Below the pieces are notes generated by a model that saw only the letters and a program-made list of their open reading frames with translations, did not search any database and was not told the DNA's origin. The position numbers and the translations under genes are program-made. From Mactra quadrangularis (Eukaryota > Mollusca > Bivalvia > Venerida > Mactridae), in assembly GCA_025267735.1 (NCBI GenBank), contig CM046303.1:58855403-58919402 (forward strand): DNA of 64,000 nucleotides, in the 5' to 3' direction. Of this stretch, positions 50,401-60,084 are shown in pieces. Position 1 is the stretch's first letter. Each line of letters opens with the position of its first letter.

Positions 50401-53400
50401 GCAATATTCTGTAAAAAAATTCTATTTGTTATTAATAAGTCATAGTCTCATCCTCCTGAATCTGAAATCTAAATGTTTGAATTAATGTTAGAATGTGTTC
50501 GGAAACTTGAAATATTTTTGAAAGTCCATTCAAAACCTTTTTTCTAACTTATTCAAACATTTGCGTTATACGTGTAGATCATTAGAAAATACAACTATCT
50601 ATGTACAATGTTGAAATAAAATGAAGACGATGCACATGCATTAATTTATGCTATGCATGTATGCGCAAAGATTAATATGTATTGCAATATATTGCAATAC
50701 GGGTTTCGTGTATTGCAGTATATTGCAATACGGTTTTTACCGTATTGTTACACCCCTAAATTGTAATGATGTTATGTTCATATTTGATCTTGCTGTTTTT
50801 TTTGTCACATGCCCTGTTGGGCCTTGATTTACTAATAAACCTTCTTCAAACCTTCTTCATACAGAGTTGTCGATCCTTACAGTGATCTCTATCTCTGTTA
50901 ACGTCTCGAAAGTAGTCCCAAACACGTGATCGTTCAAACGATCATGTGACAATTTTTGATTTTTTCCATACGCAACAGACAAACTAACTAACAGATCACC
51001 TTTCTTGTCTTGTAGATGTTCAAATGTTTGTCGTTGACAGTCCCTTAGCACTAAATTTTTGTCATAATTTTTAGTAATATCATCTATTGTTGACATTTTA
51101 GCGGATGAGTAAACAGGCCAAATTACTCAGAATAAGAAGACATTTCACAAGAAAATAGTTCATGTAAATATAACTCTTTAAAATTGGATTTCGCCTATAA
51201 TAAAATTCTATTTCACGTAAAACTTTAAGATAACATATATAAAAGACGAATTACGCTTGCGATACAAAATCTAAATTATATTACTATTTTACAAGAATCT
51301 TGTAAAAACCTGAGACGTTTACAGAGATATAGATCACTGTAAGGATCGACAACTCTGTACGAGAGAATGGTCCGGTTGGTACGCGATTTATACCTACCCC
51401 TTTTCGTGTGATTCGAAAGGATTTGCGGAAATGTGTTGATATAAAACGCTGATTTTTCGTGTGTTGCATTGTTGCAAGAAAAATTGTTTATATGGATTCC
51501 CCCAAAAATGATTTTTCTATTTAACTTTTAACGGAAATGGGCTGTACTATGTCTGCATTAAAAACAATAAATTTGTCGGCAGTGGAAATCGAAAGGATTT
51601 TTATCATTTTTTATCACGTGACTTTTTGCCCATTGCTATCAAAATCTACCCACCACAATATCACGGCGTTGAGACGCCGTGAAATAATTCAGTTTTTTTA
51701 TTGTACTGATAGTTGTCTTTACTGTGTTGTTATTTGTTGGTCAATAAATATTTACATGTTGCATGACTGTACAGTTTTGTTCGGTATAATAAAACAAATA
51801 ACTCATGGCAGTGAGGGTGACGGTACAGATTATCAACCCTTGGAAAATAATATCAACCGAGGCACTAGCCGAGGTTGATATTATTTTCCAAGGGTTGATA
51901 ATCTGTACCGTCACCCTCACTGCCATGTGTTATTTATATATATCATACTTTTTACATAGTCAAACTGATTACCTAACTTTTAATTTAAATAATACAAAAA
52001 CAATACCGTTTTAAGCATTAATTAGTTTAGTTAAACTTAAAATGCGTCCGATTTCAAACAATACTTTCACTATAATATTTATAGTATATACATATATATA
52101 TACTTAACGAAACTTCAAAGTACCCCGATTTCAGTACTCTAAGAAATTCCTATTTTTCAACATTAATGTCAGATCGATGATGGAAATGTGTTTTGGACCA
52201 TACTGACCTTTTATGGTTTTCATGCTACTTTATCGATGCAAAACCATTTTTGTCGTGCGTGCATTGATATGAGAAGATTTTCTAATTGTTTGATTGAACA
52301 GAAAATTAGCAATTAAAAGTCTTATTCTGCAGGTGACGCACCGTCTGGCAAAATACCTATGCAATGTCTCGTTCTTGAAGCGACATTTGTGCCATTTCTT
52401 GATTTTTTGTTGTGCATATCAACACACTAATGGTTTTCACTAAAACTTACCACGGATGTTTTTGCACGATAAGCGAGTGCATATTTCCGCTTATCAGCAG
52501 ATGCACAACAAAACCAATTTTGCATCAATTAAGAAGTACGAAAACCACGCAAGCAGACGACAGCATAGTCCAATACACATTTCCATTGACGATCGAAAAT
52601 AAAATAAAAACTCCGACAACATTGAACTCGGGGTACTTAGAAGTTCGTTAAGTATATTACAAAAGAAGCTGTTTAGTACATTTCGTTATTTGTTATAGTG
52701 AATAATGAATCCACATTATGAAAAATAAGTTAACATAAAAGTGTCATTGCAATTTCAGGAGTTGGCATGTCAACTATTCATTTAGCAAGTATAATTGTCA
52801 TAGAACAGTTCTTTCCTACACGTCTACATCCAACTTGTTTTGCTATACAAGGAATCACAGTTAACATCGCTGGTGCTCTCTATCCAGAGTTAATAGAAGA
52901 TTTGCTGTCACAATATGGACTACACGGAACATTCTTGATTCTCGGTGGTTTGTTCCTAAACGGAGTTGTTGTTCCTCTTCTTTTAATGAACAGAAAGCAC
53001 GGAGTAAATAGTCCTGTTGCCATTGAAGACACAGTTGATATGGAGTCTAGTGATGCTGATGAAAAGCAGAAGTTGACAGCAGAAATTAAACATGGCAGTA
53101 CACATGAAGTTGACAACATTGATGGTGAAAAAGGCCAAACATGTTTATGTAGATGTGCCATAAAGATTCCATTTATAATTATTGTCATCGCTGCGGCTTT
53201 TTCTGTGCCATCCATTAATACTTTTGTTGGTTTAGTTGTCGACCTTATCGTCTGGAAAAACTTTACATTTTCACAAGGTGTATTTGCGTTCATTCCATTC
53301 AACGCATTTAGTATCGCTTCAAAACTTGTACCAATTTTTACACAAAGGATAAAAGCCTTGAGTAATTATATTTTAATTATGATATTTTGTTTGATTGGAA

Positions 53401-55006
53401 TTATTAGTCAGATTATAATCTTGGTCTCAGAAAGTTACATAAGTGTCCTTGCTGGTGTTAGTTGTGCAGGGATTTGTTTAGGTGGAGTGCTACCATCAAT
53501 ATTGACAGTATGTGTGACGTTAGTGGACTCCAGTAGTTGGCCACTTGCTTCGGGACTTATCATAGCTGTGATTGGTATAATGTCGGCTTTGATGGGACCA
53601 TTATTTGGTAAGTATTATACTTTTTTACCTTAAGTATCGAAACACGAATAATTTCTGAGCGTGTTCTTGTAATGAAATACGCGTCGACTTAATAATCTAA
53701 TATTTTCGATCTAGAACATTTAAATAGCTAAGCAGTTTAAAGCTAGCTTGGTTAGTTAACGTCGTCTTTACAATTCTAGAAGAAATGTACTTAGTCATTT
53801 GAATTTTTTTAGAACTTAGGCAGTTGAGAAAATAACAGTCTATAACTTTTATTTAAATTAATGTTTGCTTTGAAATAGATACTATAACGGTTGCTGAACC
53901 CCTTATCACATGCAATCTAACCTTTCTGTAACAAGACCATTTAGTAAGTTTAATGTTTCTGTATGTAGGCATTTACATCCTTATGTTAATGTTTATTTCA
54001 AACATTATACGGGAACATATTAAGGGACGAAACCGTCGTTTCACTAATCCAAAAATACACAGTTAGTTCCCTTTTGGAACGTTCATTAGTATTAAAAACT
54101 GAATATTGAGAGCTTTCAACTGATTCAAACAGGTGACTTTACCTTCTTTGTTGCTTGTTAGATTAATGCATTTGGTTATGGAAACAAAACGGAATTGAAA
54201 TAGTTTCATTTGGTAAAACTAATGAACATAACAATTTAAAATGTCTTTGTTGTTAATGCCAGTTTAATAATTGAGCTTGATTGATTTTTAGTTTTGTCGT
54301 AGAAGGACAAGCAAAGTGAGAAATAATTATGAGCAACTAGTAAAGTTGCAGTTCACAATGAAGCGAAAGTCAAAAATATAATATGTCATGGTGGCAATAC
54401 AAATGTATTATGTTCGAATGTTTTTCGGAAATGTATCTATTAGCTGATTGTCAAATTAGGATTTTATAGTTGCTGCTGCATGTACATCAGCGATGCTAAA
54501 CATCTGTTTTGTCATATATTCATTAGTTAACTTAATACCTAACTAGTGTAGCCATATTTGTCTGATTTCTTTAAGCGATAGATAATTCAGCCTTATACGT
54601 GGACGAACATTATGTCTACCCAAGTCTGGGAATATTTTCGACTCTTTGAGAATGGTTGACCGGAGTGTGCCCCGCCTGGAAAAAGAACCCATGACCCCTC
54701 GATCAATATACTTATGTATTACAAACTGAGCTTACCGGAGGGGCGTATTCAGTTAAATACTTGCCGCTCGAGGACTAACACATGCAGAAAACCCATGACA
54801 GGAAAACTAGGTCCATGTTCTCTTTCTTTTCAGGTTTTATACGAGATACCACTGGTTCCTATGATGTGGTTGTCATCATTTTACTTTCTTCACTCTGTGT
54901 TGCTTTGTTTACATTCTTCATAGCGTTTGTAATTAGAAACCATTCAAGAAGTCAGTTACAAACTGATCAGAATAACAGAACTTGCTGTTTATGTTCATCG
55001 ATGTGA
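41478..55006 (+). CDS. SLC16/monocarboxylate-transporter-like MFS protein, 5 exons (whole gene)
   Basis: Joining 41478-41491, 43410-43594, 44488-44631, 52759-53607 and 54834-55006 gives 1365 nt, exactly 455 codons with TGA, so 454 residues; usual for the SLC16 family (about 450-500). All introns are GT/AG and phases match at each junction. The protein has paired blocks of hydrophobic helices around an acidic/basic loop (about residues 203-250) and ends with a short cytoplasmic tail, as expected of a 12-helix plasma-membrane transporter. Family-like pieces are the RFG after helix 2, the FFPTR...AIQG...AG stretch of helix 5 (132-152) and the G-x-x-x-D-x-TGSY motif before the last helices. Family hallmarks are altered: LDQW replaces the D-G-G-W-G-W of helix 1, and the helix-8 Asp/Arg of proton-coupled lactate carriers is absent (SIASKLVP, about 299-306). 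Substrate cannot be predicted. Exons 2-5 are firm; exon 1 is inferred. Confidence 0.85.
42835..43290. mobile_element. Cluster of SINE and LINE-tail fragments in intron 1
   Basis: 42835-42965 has a plus-strand box-B region (GGGTTCGAATCCCATCCGGG). 42989-43225 is the reversed 3' end of a LINE-type element (TTTCATAGTTTATTCATAAC...CAGGCCTCCGGCCCATGAAC). 43228-43290 is the plus-strand SINE core (GTGAGTACTGGTTATAAAAA, GCTAGGTTAGGTGCGCTGG). The order suggests a SINE split by a LINE-tail insertion. The host gene's exon 2 starts 120 bp further on. Confidence 0.5.
43410..43594 (+). CDS. Transporter exon 2 (helices 1-2 start)
   Basis: Acceptor TAATTTCAG ends at 43409; donor GTACGT begins at 43595. It encodes residues 5-66: a short hydrophilic lead, a long first membrane helix (WIIFIVICIVTMIDFGIVFAFG), the F-x-x-x-I-x-x-F-D loop with N-R-S-T, and the start of helix 2. 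This matches the order in SLC16 proteins, where a polar N-terminus enters helix 1 and an F-x-S-x-S-x-T-S-W-like stretch precedes helix 2. It ends in phase 1. Confidence 0.85.
44085..44195 (+). mobile_element. SINE tail fragment in intron 2
   Basis: GGTAGGTGAGCTTAACTCC and TTGTTGACACGGCGTTAAAC match the distal body and tail of the SINE family seen at 280-560. Confidence 0.5.
44488..44631 (+). CDS. Transporter exon 3 (helices 2-4)
   Basis: Acceptor TTATTACAG ends at 44487; donor GTAGGA begins at 44632. The 144-nt phase-1 exon encodes residues 67-114: end of helix 2, the R-F-G cytoplasmic turn (I-S-R-F-G-L-L-K-T) typical of MFS and SLC16 proteins, helix 3 and the beginning of helix 4 (Y-L-Y-I-T). 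The long intron that follows (44632-52758) is filled with transposons. Confidence 0.85.
45272..45505. repeat. 131-bp direct duplication in intron 3
   Basis: GAGCGGGTGTTATTTTGTTC...GTTACTTCCCTTA occurs at 45272 and again at 45403 with few differences. ACCCGCTAT within each unit is roughly the inverse of its start, so each unit may fold. Confidence 0.92.
47208..47332. repeat. Short fold-back in intron 3
   Basis: AACGATGCATTCGGAACTCC on the left and, reversed, AACGATACATTCGGAAGTCC on the right, arms about 28 bp and loop about 70 bp. AAAATTA-CTGGTCCG occurs on both sides (about 47058 and 47397), perhaps part of a larger element. Confidence 0.6.
47763..50395 (+). pseudogene. 5'-truncated LINE reverse transcriptase, frameshifted
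   Basis: Two overlapping frames, 47763-48923 and 48917-50395, make one non-LTR retrotransposon protein. The first starts just after where the endonuclease domain would end (K-P-W-F-D linker) and carries RT fingers/palm: K-N-K-G-...-N-Y-R-G-I, E-Q-A-G-F-R and F-V-D-Y-R-K-A-F-D. One missing base after A-L-W (about 48921) shifts the frame; the second part continues with G-V-R-Q-G-E-N-L-S-P, the catalytic Y-A-D-D (about 49220), V-N-x-x-K-T-K and a C-terminal C-x2-C...H...C knuckle. It sits in intron 3 of the transporter in the same orientation. The missing 5' part and the frameshift make it a dead insertion; apart from the shift the frame is open, so it is fairly young. The clade is uncertain; its RT is of the G-V-R-Q-G-E type common in molluscs. 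Confidence 0.93.
50396..50860 (+). mobile_element. LINE 3' untranslated tail
   Basis: AT-rich sequence after the RT stop, beginning with a short direct repeat of the last coding bases (AAACTTGCAATATTCTGTAA twice, about 50360-50415). It contains a TATTGCAATATATTGCAATAC duplicate (50675-50757) and ends with CCCTGTTGGGCCTTGATTTACTAATAAAC and a repeated CTTCTTCAAAC, a kind of 3' end I associate with mollusc LINEs. No target-site duplication was recognised. Confidence 0.6.
50861..51358 (-). mobile_element. Element with 47-bp inverted repeats and a degraded RecQ-like helicase exon
   Basis: The arms 50861-50907 and 51312-51358 are inverted copies identical at 45 of 47 bases. Between them, on the minus strand, ATG at 51096 opens a 79-codon frame whose middle reads L-R-D-C-Q-R-Q-T-F-E-H-L-Q-D-K-K-G-D-L-L-V-S-L, then S-V-A-Y-G-K-N-Q. 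This looks like the start of a RecQ-family helicase (Q motif region, then the Walker A P-T-G-Y-G-K-S, here altered to S-V-A-Y-G-K-N). The frame runs into the inner arm and stops, so the rest of the helicase is missing. Likely an internally deleted copy of a larger transposon or a hairpin made from the 5' end of a helicase gene copy. It abuts the LINE tail. Confidence 0.6.
51796..51940. repeat. Near-perfect long hairpin in intron 3
   Basis: Arms of about 63 bp (CATGGCAGTGAGGGTGACGG...TTGGAAAATAATATCAACC and its reverse) around a short GAGGCACTAGCC loop, with one visible mismatch. A smaller perfect stem TCACGGCGTTGAGACGCCGTGA lies at 51661. Confidence 0.92.
52097..52658. mobile_element. ATATACTTAACGAA-ended TIR element in intron 3
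   Basis: Left ATACTTAACGAAACTTCAAA-GTACCCCGA and reversed right ATACTTAACGAACTTCTAAG-TACCCCGA are inverted. A related copy of its right half is at 61520-61780. It ends 100 bp before transporter exon 4. Confidence 0.7.
52759..53607 (+). CDS. Transporter exon 4 (helices 4-11 and central loop)
   Basis: Acceptor AATTTCAG ends at 52758; donor GTAAGT begins at 53608. The 849-nt exon encodes residues 115-397: helices 4-6, a charged cytoplasmic loop rich in D, E and K with a C-L-C-R-C cluster at its end (about 203-250), then helices 7-11. A single large exon covering the middle of the protein is also common in vertebrate SLC16 genes. It is uninterrupted, in contrast to the decayed sequence around it, which argues for selection. 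Confidence 0.95.
53608..54833 (+). other. Intron 4 of the transporter
   Basis: Donor GTAAGT, acceptor TTTCAG, 1226 bp. Carries the SINE fragment at 54590-54780, otherwise featureless. Confidence 0.75.
54590..54780 (-). mobile_element. SINE fragment, minus strand, in intron 4
   Basis: Read in reverse: TAAGCTCAGTTTGTAATACA, then GATCGAGGGGTCATGGGTTC, matching the tRNA-like head of the SINE family, followed by a diverged body. It ends about 50 bp before the acceptor of the last transporter exon. Confidence 0.5.
54834..55006 (+). CDS. Transporter exon 5 (last helix and C-terminus)
   Basis: The polypyrimidine acceptor TTTCTTTTCAG ends at 54833. The exon encodes residues 398-454 to TGA: F-I-R-D-T-T-G-S-Y-D, which is the conserved G-x-x-x-D-x-T-G-S-Y motif of SLC16 proteins, one membrane helix, and a short tail with a terminal C-C-L-C cluster. 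The acceptor lies just past a minus-strand SINE fragment in intron 4. Confidence 0.88.
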
Positions 55007-55870
55007 CCGGAAATAGCTAAATGTTACTTTTAACCTTTGATTTGATAAGCATTTTACATTACGCATAGTGCGTTTATAGTACTTTTAAAGTATATTACTT
55101 TATTTGTACGACGTCGTACGTTTTGACCCTGGTTGACATCGTCAAAATATCCTAAAACAGACCTATACATATGTTTTAGTGTCATTAATGAGCTCATTCT
55201 GTTATATTCAAACTCTCGAATGCTCTCTTTGAATAACATAGAGCTGCTATAAAGAAGACCCAAGGAAGCTATTGAAAAACATCAACTCGAAAATGATCTA
55301 GTTCAACTCGACACAATATAATGATTAAAGTTTAAGATATGCTGAAAAGTGATGTTCATACAACCATTGATGATTCGTCACGGAATTTCTGATTTGCAGG
55401 GTAAGACTCACTTGATACTGTTACCATCATGCAGGGGTTTCAAACATCATTCAACTCGTGATATAGTGTTCAAGTTTGCCAACGTCGTTTTGGAATCGTT
55501 TAGTAATTACTACAGTGATTTTAAACGATTGTTGAAGAAATCACGAAAATTGTTGTATCAGATTATATATTTTCATCTGTCATGTATCGGTTTAAATTCA
55601 CATATAAAATGTCTTTGGGAAGCACTTGGAACTGAGTAATGGATGAATGGTTATCGTAACAATGTGACAAAACTTTTCAATGAAGGTTTTTGCAAACTGT
55701 GCATAGGACCAAGGCCACAATACCACATTTTAGTACAACTTGTTCTTGTGTCATGAGCAGAAAGGCATACCTTACTGTGTCATACCACTGATTTATGATT
55801 ATATATTGTTTCTATGATTGATTAAGACAGTTAAAAAGCAACTATGTTCTATTTCTAAATAAAACACCAT
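55007..55870 (+). other. Probable 3' untranslated region of the transporter gene
   Basis: AT-rich, no convincing coding sequence. The first canonical poly(A) signal I noticed after the stop is AATAAA at 55858-55863. A 96-codon open frame at 55349-55639 has no recognisable domain and is probably chance. The real transcript end needs RNA data. Confidence 0.35.
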
Positions 55871-56136
55871 TGCATAAAGTCATGTGATAGGTATTGTTTT
55901 GTAATTCTATTATTGATCTTGGGTACAATCTAATATGTGATCGGTTGTCTTGAATGTTATTTGAATTCTCTTTGGAATGGAGAGTCGTACTTATCTTACG
56001 TTGTTGTGTGTCATCCTCGTACCCAGAACGTGTCAAGAAAATCAATTTAACTACATGTATTTAATTGTGAATCTTGATAACCAGTGGGTACAATAGTGGT
56101 CGTGTTAAATGTTTGACCACTATTTTATTAAATGCT

Positions 56137-56455
56137 GAAGCCGCCCAGTTAACTCAGTTTGTTGCACGCAATTCAAATGATCGAGGAGTCGTCGGTTCGA
56201 TTTTCTGTATGGGAGAGCTTTGGTGGAATGAGACCATGAAATGATTTTTATGGCCATTCTCCATCCTTCCATTCTTTTAATCATGCGGGGAAGTTGTTAG
56301 TCTCTGGTGGAATTATGAGCCTAGTTCGAATAACTGGTCAACAGCTAAACCAAGAGATTTAGGCTTTCCAGGAACAGTGAGTAGGTTAACTGACCGCCGT
56401 GTTATAACCTACACAGTGTGTTGCTACGGCGTTAAACCCTACACAAACTTGTATG
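56137..56455 (+). mobile_element. tRNA-derived SINE, near full length
   Basis: Head GCCGCCCAGTTAACTCAGTT, box B GTCGGTTCGATTTTC, then a body CCATTCTCCATCCTTCCATT..., GTCAACAGCTAAACCAAGAG and tail TTGCTACGGCGTTAAACCCT. It is the best-preserved uninterrupted copy here. Confidence 0.82.
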
Positions 56456-57082
56456 CTGAACAGTCCCTATAATGAATAGTTTTTATGCAAAATACTTTCT
56501 TATTCATTGTCGAGATAGAAAGCCTATGTATACATTGTATACATGTATTAGCTCAATTTATATGTCCAATGCAATATTGTTATTAACTTATTTATTAATA
56601 AACGTAGATTTTTTGTACGATTAGAACAGTTGAAATCATGAATTTACTTGTTAGGATTACGTCATGTCGTGTAAATGTCGTGTGAATGTCGTACAAATAA
56701 AAATGATCTACTTTAATCTAAATATCGTATTATGCATACCGAAATGTCGTTGAACCTAGAAAACTTGAATCGTATTGTGCGTTATGTAACAAAGGTATGT
56801 CGGTCTATAGTTTGATGAATGCAGGTATAAATAAATCAAAATGTAGTCCAAATATATTTTAGCACGTATTTTCAATATATAAATACTTCACAAAAAAGAC
56901 TTTGTATAAATATAGACAATTTTATTTCTTCTGATTAAGTAATCTTTGATACATGATTCAACAAGGAAGTTTAATTTGATTAGGTTAGCTTAGTGCGACA
57001 AAAACAATTTATGTATTACTATCCAGATTTTTAATTACGAAACATAACATCAATAACAGAAATAATAATTTATGTTTATCTA
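56456..57082. other. AT-rich intergenic stretch
   Basis: GTCGTGTAAATGTCGTGTGA-type short repeats at 56665-56695; nothing else. Confidence 0.5.
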
Positions 57083-57346
57083 CACTGGGGTCCAAAGTTT
57101 ATTTACACAATGTAAAATTATTTTTTTTATTATACTTAGATATACTTAATATGTTAGTTTTACAACTAATATACGTTTTAACAAGAGTCTTCAACTATGA
57201 TCTTTCATAGTAATTCCTTTTTTGTCAAAATTTAGTGTTTAATGAAAAGACTTATATTGCATGCTTATTAAATTCTCTAAAAATGTCAAGTTTTCAAAGA
57301 AAATATGAAAACATCAAATGTGTAAAGAAACTTATGGACCCCAGTG
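57083..57346. mobile_element. Mariner-like MITE, 264 bp
   Basis: Inverted ends CACTGGGGTCCAAAGTTTAT and (reversed) CACTGGGGTCCATAAGTTTC with TA on both sides (57081-57082, 57347-57348). The CACTGGGGTCCA end is typical of Tc1/mariner-derived MITEs. Interior AT-rich, no coding sequence. Confidence 0.85.
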
Positions 57347-57928
57347 TATAATCAAATGAAAATGTAAAATAGCCTGTGAATTACTATCATTTGATATTTG
57401 AATGGACAAAACATAAAACAATTATAAAAATTAAGATATGATTAGGAAATTCGATATATTAACTGCATCACATATTGACATGGAAATCAGTTCAAGTCAC
57501 AATAAAATCTATGCTACAAATATAAAGCCGAATTTTACTTTCTACATAAATGATAAATTAGGTTCTTACATCAACATAATATAACGTATAAAACTTTGCT
57601 CAGATATTGTACATATTATGTAACTTGATTTCAATTATTTTCAGCTTTTTATAAGTCATTGTGATAAAATATACTGATGAGTTAAAAATAATAGATTAAA
57701 ATACAGCGATAATCAAGCAGTTTGTTTGTACGGTGTATCTGATACACTTTTTTTACAAATCAACATAAATAAGTCAAACATTCTTCAAATATAGCGTGCA
57801 ATTAGAAAAAAAGTATGAATCACTGTAATGCTTTGTTCATAAACGCAAAATACAGTACTATTAGATAGACAGCTTTTAACTTGGTCATGCTATTCAGTCC
57901 AAAACTTTCAACATTAAATAAATCACAT

Positions 57929-58341
57929 CAGGGATTTTATATAACATGTTATGGTATGTTATATATAATCTCTGATTATAGTGCGTACAAAAAAAAAAAC
58001 GTGTTTTGGTAAACATTAAAATTGAGACCATTCATTTCAGGGGTAGGCAGTATTGAAAATAAAATTTGTGTAATTCATTTTAACAAAATTAGCATGGTTG
58101 ATAAACCACCACCACTGTAAATCATGCTTGTTATGGTAGAACGCTTTCCATTACACCAACAACTAAGACACTAGTAAAACATATCACAATTTGTTATTTT
58201 AAAGTCATCCTGGGCATCCCTCGTCAAGGGTTAGTTCACTGTATTGTTATTATAAACAGTGTTTTGTTTTTTTGTTCGCACTATACATCTAAACTTACAT
58301 GTAAATGTTAAACTGACCAGGAATGTTATATAAAATCCCTG
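57929..58341. mobile_element. CAGGGATT-ended TIR element, copy 2 (413 bp)
   Basis: Both ends read CAGGGATTTTATATAACAT (19 bases, perfect inverted match), the same terminus as 39381-39880; interiors do not obviously match. Non-coding. Confidence 0.7.
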
Positions 58342-58945
58342 AACTGTCCAATCGAAACAATGTTGATTACAATTAAATATATCACAGATTGATATGGAAA
58401 TCACTGTAACATTTATACTACAAATAAATATAAAGCTACATTGTTTTCAACATAAAACATAGATTAAAACATACAGGTCCACACTATACTCAATATAATA
58501 TAACGTATCAAAAATGATCTCAGAAAATCACAACAATTAAATTTCAATTATGCTTACATTTCTGTAAGTCATTTTGATCAGTACAATTACTGGGATGAAA
58601 ATAATACAGTATATGATATTGATTAACAAGTAGATAGCATGTATGCAATGTCAGAAACTTTTTACAAAACAATATTAAAGTAGATTAAACATTCTTTGAA
58701 TAGGACGAGGTGTAAGAAACAAATTTGAAATTTAATATTACACTGGTAACATATATAATATGTACCTCTATACATTATAGTATCTCATTGTTAAATACAC
58801 ATTCACATTCAAAGTACGTTGTTTTAAAATCACCAATTATTATCATATAATTACAATTGTAACAAAATGTACGATAACTGATATTTTGACCTTAACATAT
58901 TATTTCAAAATGAGACAGATTACAGCTCACGATGTTAAACGTATC
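58342..58945. repeat. Downstream flank of endonuclease ORF 1, shared with ORF 2
   Basis: 58740-58945 aligns with 62240-62413 (GTTGTTTTAAAA-CACCAA, TTGACCTTAACAT, ACAGCTCACGATGTTAAAC against ACAGCTCTCGATATTAAAC). The two copies were therefore duplicated together with this noncoding flank. Confidence 0.65.
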
Positions 58946-59812
58946 TTACCATAAAACTGGCTTTTCATAAGGTAAAAACCTAAACACCCTGATATCTACA
59001 GAGAAAAAAAGTGCAAAATGGTCACTTTTTGAGTCGCTGCTGGTAGCAGAGAGTTTAGGGTCGGTAACTAAAACATTAGACACATCACAGTCCTTGGTGA
59101 TGACAACATCAAGGATGTGCCCGCCGATGTGGGTTGGGTTTTTTACGTGTTGCTTCCATCTGTACGATCTAAGTATCTCATTGAATGCAGCTGCATTGTG
59201 ATCAGATGCATCATCGAGGTGCAAGTTTAGGTCACCTACGATGATACTCTTTTTATCGAACAATGCGTGTTCCCGTAAAAATTTGGGCCATTCCTCTTGA
59301 AGAAATTTTCTTGTATTAAAGTCGTTAGCCTCTGAAGGTGGGGGTCTGTAAACTACAGACATCATTAATTCAGTTCCATATAAATTAAACTCGCAGTTCA
59401 AATGTTCAAACTGGGTGTATTCTTCACCAGTATTGAATTTCTTTATCATACATGTAGTTGATGACCTATAAATCAACGCTACACCACCACCCCGTTTTCC
59501 ATTTCTTGTAGCATGTTGAATATCGTAACCTTTAGGTTTCAGTTGGTTGATGTACATTTCATCATCCGCGGAGCCTAGCCATGTCTCTGTAATAGCTAAT
59601 ATGTCTAAATTATTGGACAGAATGTAATCGTGGATAAGCGGTGCTTTATTGTTCACCGATCTAGCATTCAAACAAGCAATACGATAACATTTTCTATTAA
59701 CGAAACGATAAGTCTGTCTGGTAAACATCGGGAGTTTTCTTCTTCTTGATCCCCCTCTTAGTTGTAGTAAATTTGCTTCGAAATTTCTCTGTGTGCAATT
59801 TTGTCGATACAT
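58946..59812 (-). CDS. Endonuclease-only ORF of CR1-like retrotransposon type
   Basis: An intact 288-codon frame. After a basic 40-residue lead it contains a complete exonuclease-endonuclease-phosphatase (APE-type) domain: L-N-A-R-S (N49), T-E-T-W-L (E76), R-G-G-G-V-A, V-Y-R-P-P-P-S (154-160), G-D-L-N-L-H (D194, N196), P-T-H-I-G-G-H-x-L-D (227-235) and S-D-H (263-265). All expected catalytic residues of the fold are present. In retrotransposons this domain nicks target DNA and is followed by a reverse transcriptase; here a stop comes 23 residues after S-D-H and no RT follows on the minus strand. The Y-R-P-P-P-S and P-T-H-x-x-G-H signatures point to CR1/L2-like elements. A paralogue with the same architecture lies at 62414-63766. 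It is either a 3'-truncated copy or a free-standing endonuclease gene. Confidence 0.85.
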   Translation of the reverse strand: MYRQNCTQRNFEANLLQLRGGSRRRKLPMFTRQTYRFVNRKCYRIACLNARSVNNKAPLIHDYILSNNLDILAITETWLGSADDEMYINQLKPKGYDIQHATRNGKRGGGVALIYRSSTTCMIKKFNTGEEYTQFEHLNCEFNLYGTELMMSVVYRPPPSEANDFNTRKFLQEEWPKFLREHALFDKKSIIVGDLNLHLDDASDHNAAAFNEILRSYRWKQHVKNPTHIGGHILDVVITKDCDVSNVLVTDPKLSATSSDSKSDHFALFFSVDIRVFRFLPYEKPVLW

Positions 59813-60084
59813 TCAGTACATTTTAGTTTTCGTTGTTCCTTTCGCTTCCTATCTTAGTAAGTCGTAGGTTCTGGATATGGATTCCTATTCCTGGATATGT
59901 TTAAAATATTTCAAGTTTACTATTCTACTTAGTATCCCACAACTAAATTGTAATATTTTAATATCGTGTTAATTCACAATCAAGAAATATAATTATGTAA
60001 ATAAATAAAATTAAAACACTTCATATTCACTGCTGATTAAACACCTTTACAGAGATATGTTTCTTGCTCAGTTATAATGTGCAG

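Larger units (their letters stand above)
44632..52758 (+). other. Intron 3 of the transporter, transposon-filled
   Basis: Donor GTAGGA, acceptor AATTTCAG, 8127 bp. In order it holds the 131-bp duplication, the 47208 fold-back, the LINE, the helicase-bearing inverted repeat, the 51796 hairpin and the 52097 TIR element. The stretch 45506-47050 shows nothing else I recognise. Confidence 0.75.

Noticed and set aside
51537..51878. 113-codon plus-strand frame
   Set aside because: Its C-terminal third is one arm of the hairpin and there is no domain likeness.
52880..53302. 140-codon minus-strand frame
   Set aside because: Antisense shadow of transporter exon 4.
55349..55639. 96-codon frame after the transporter
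   Set aside because: No start context or domain, and it lies where the 3' untranslated region is expected.
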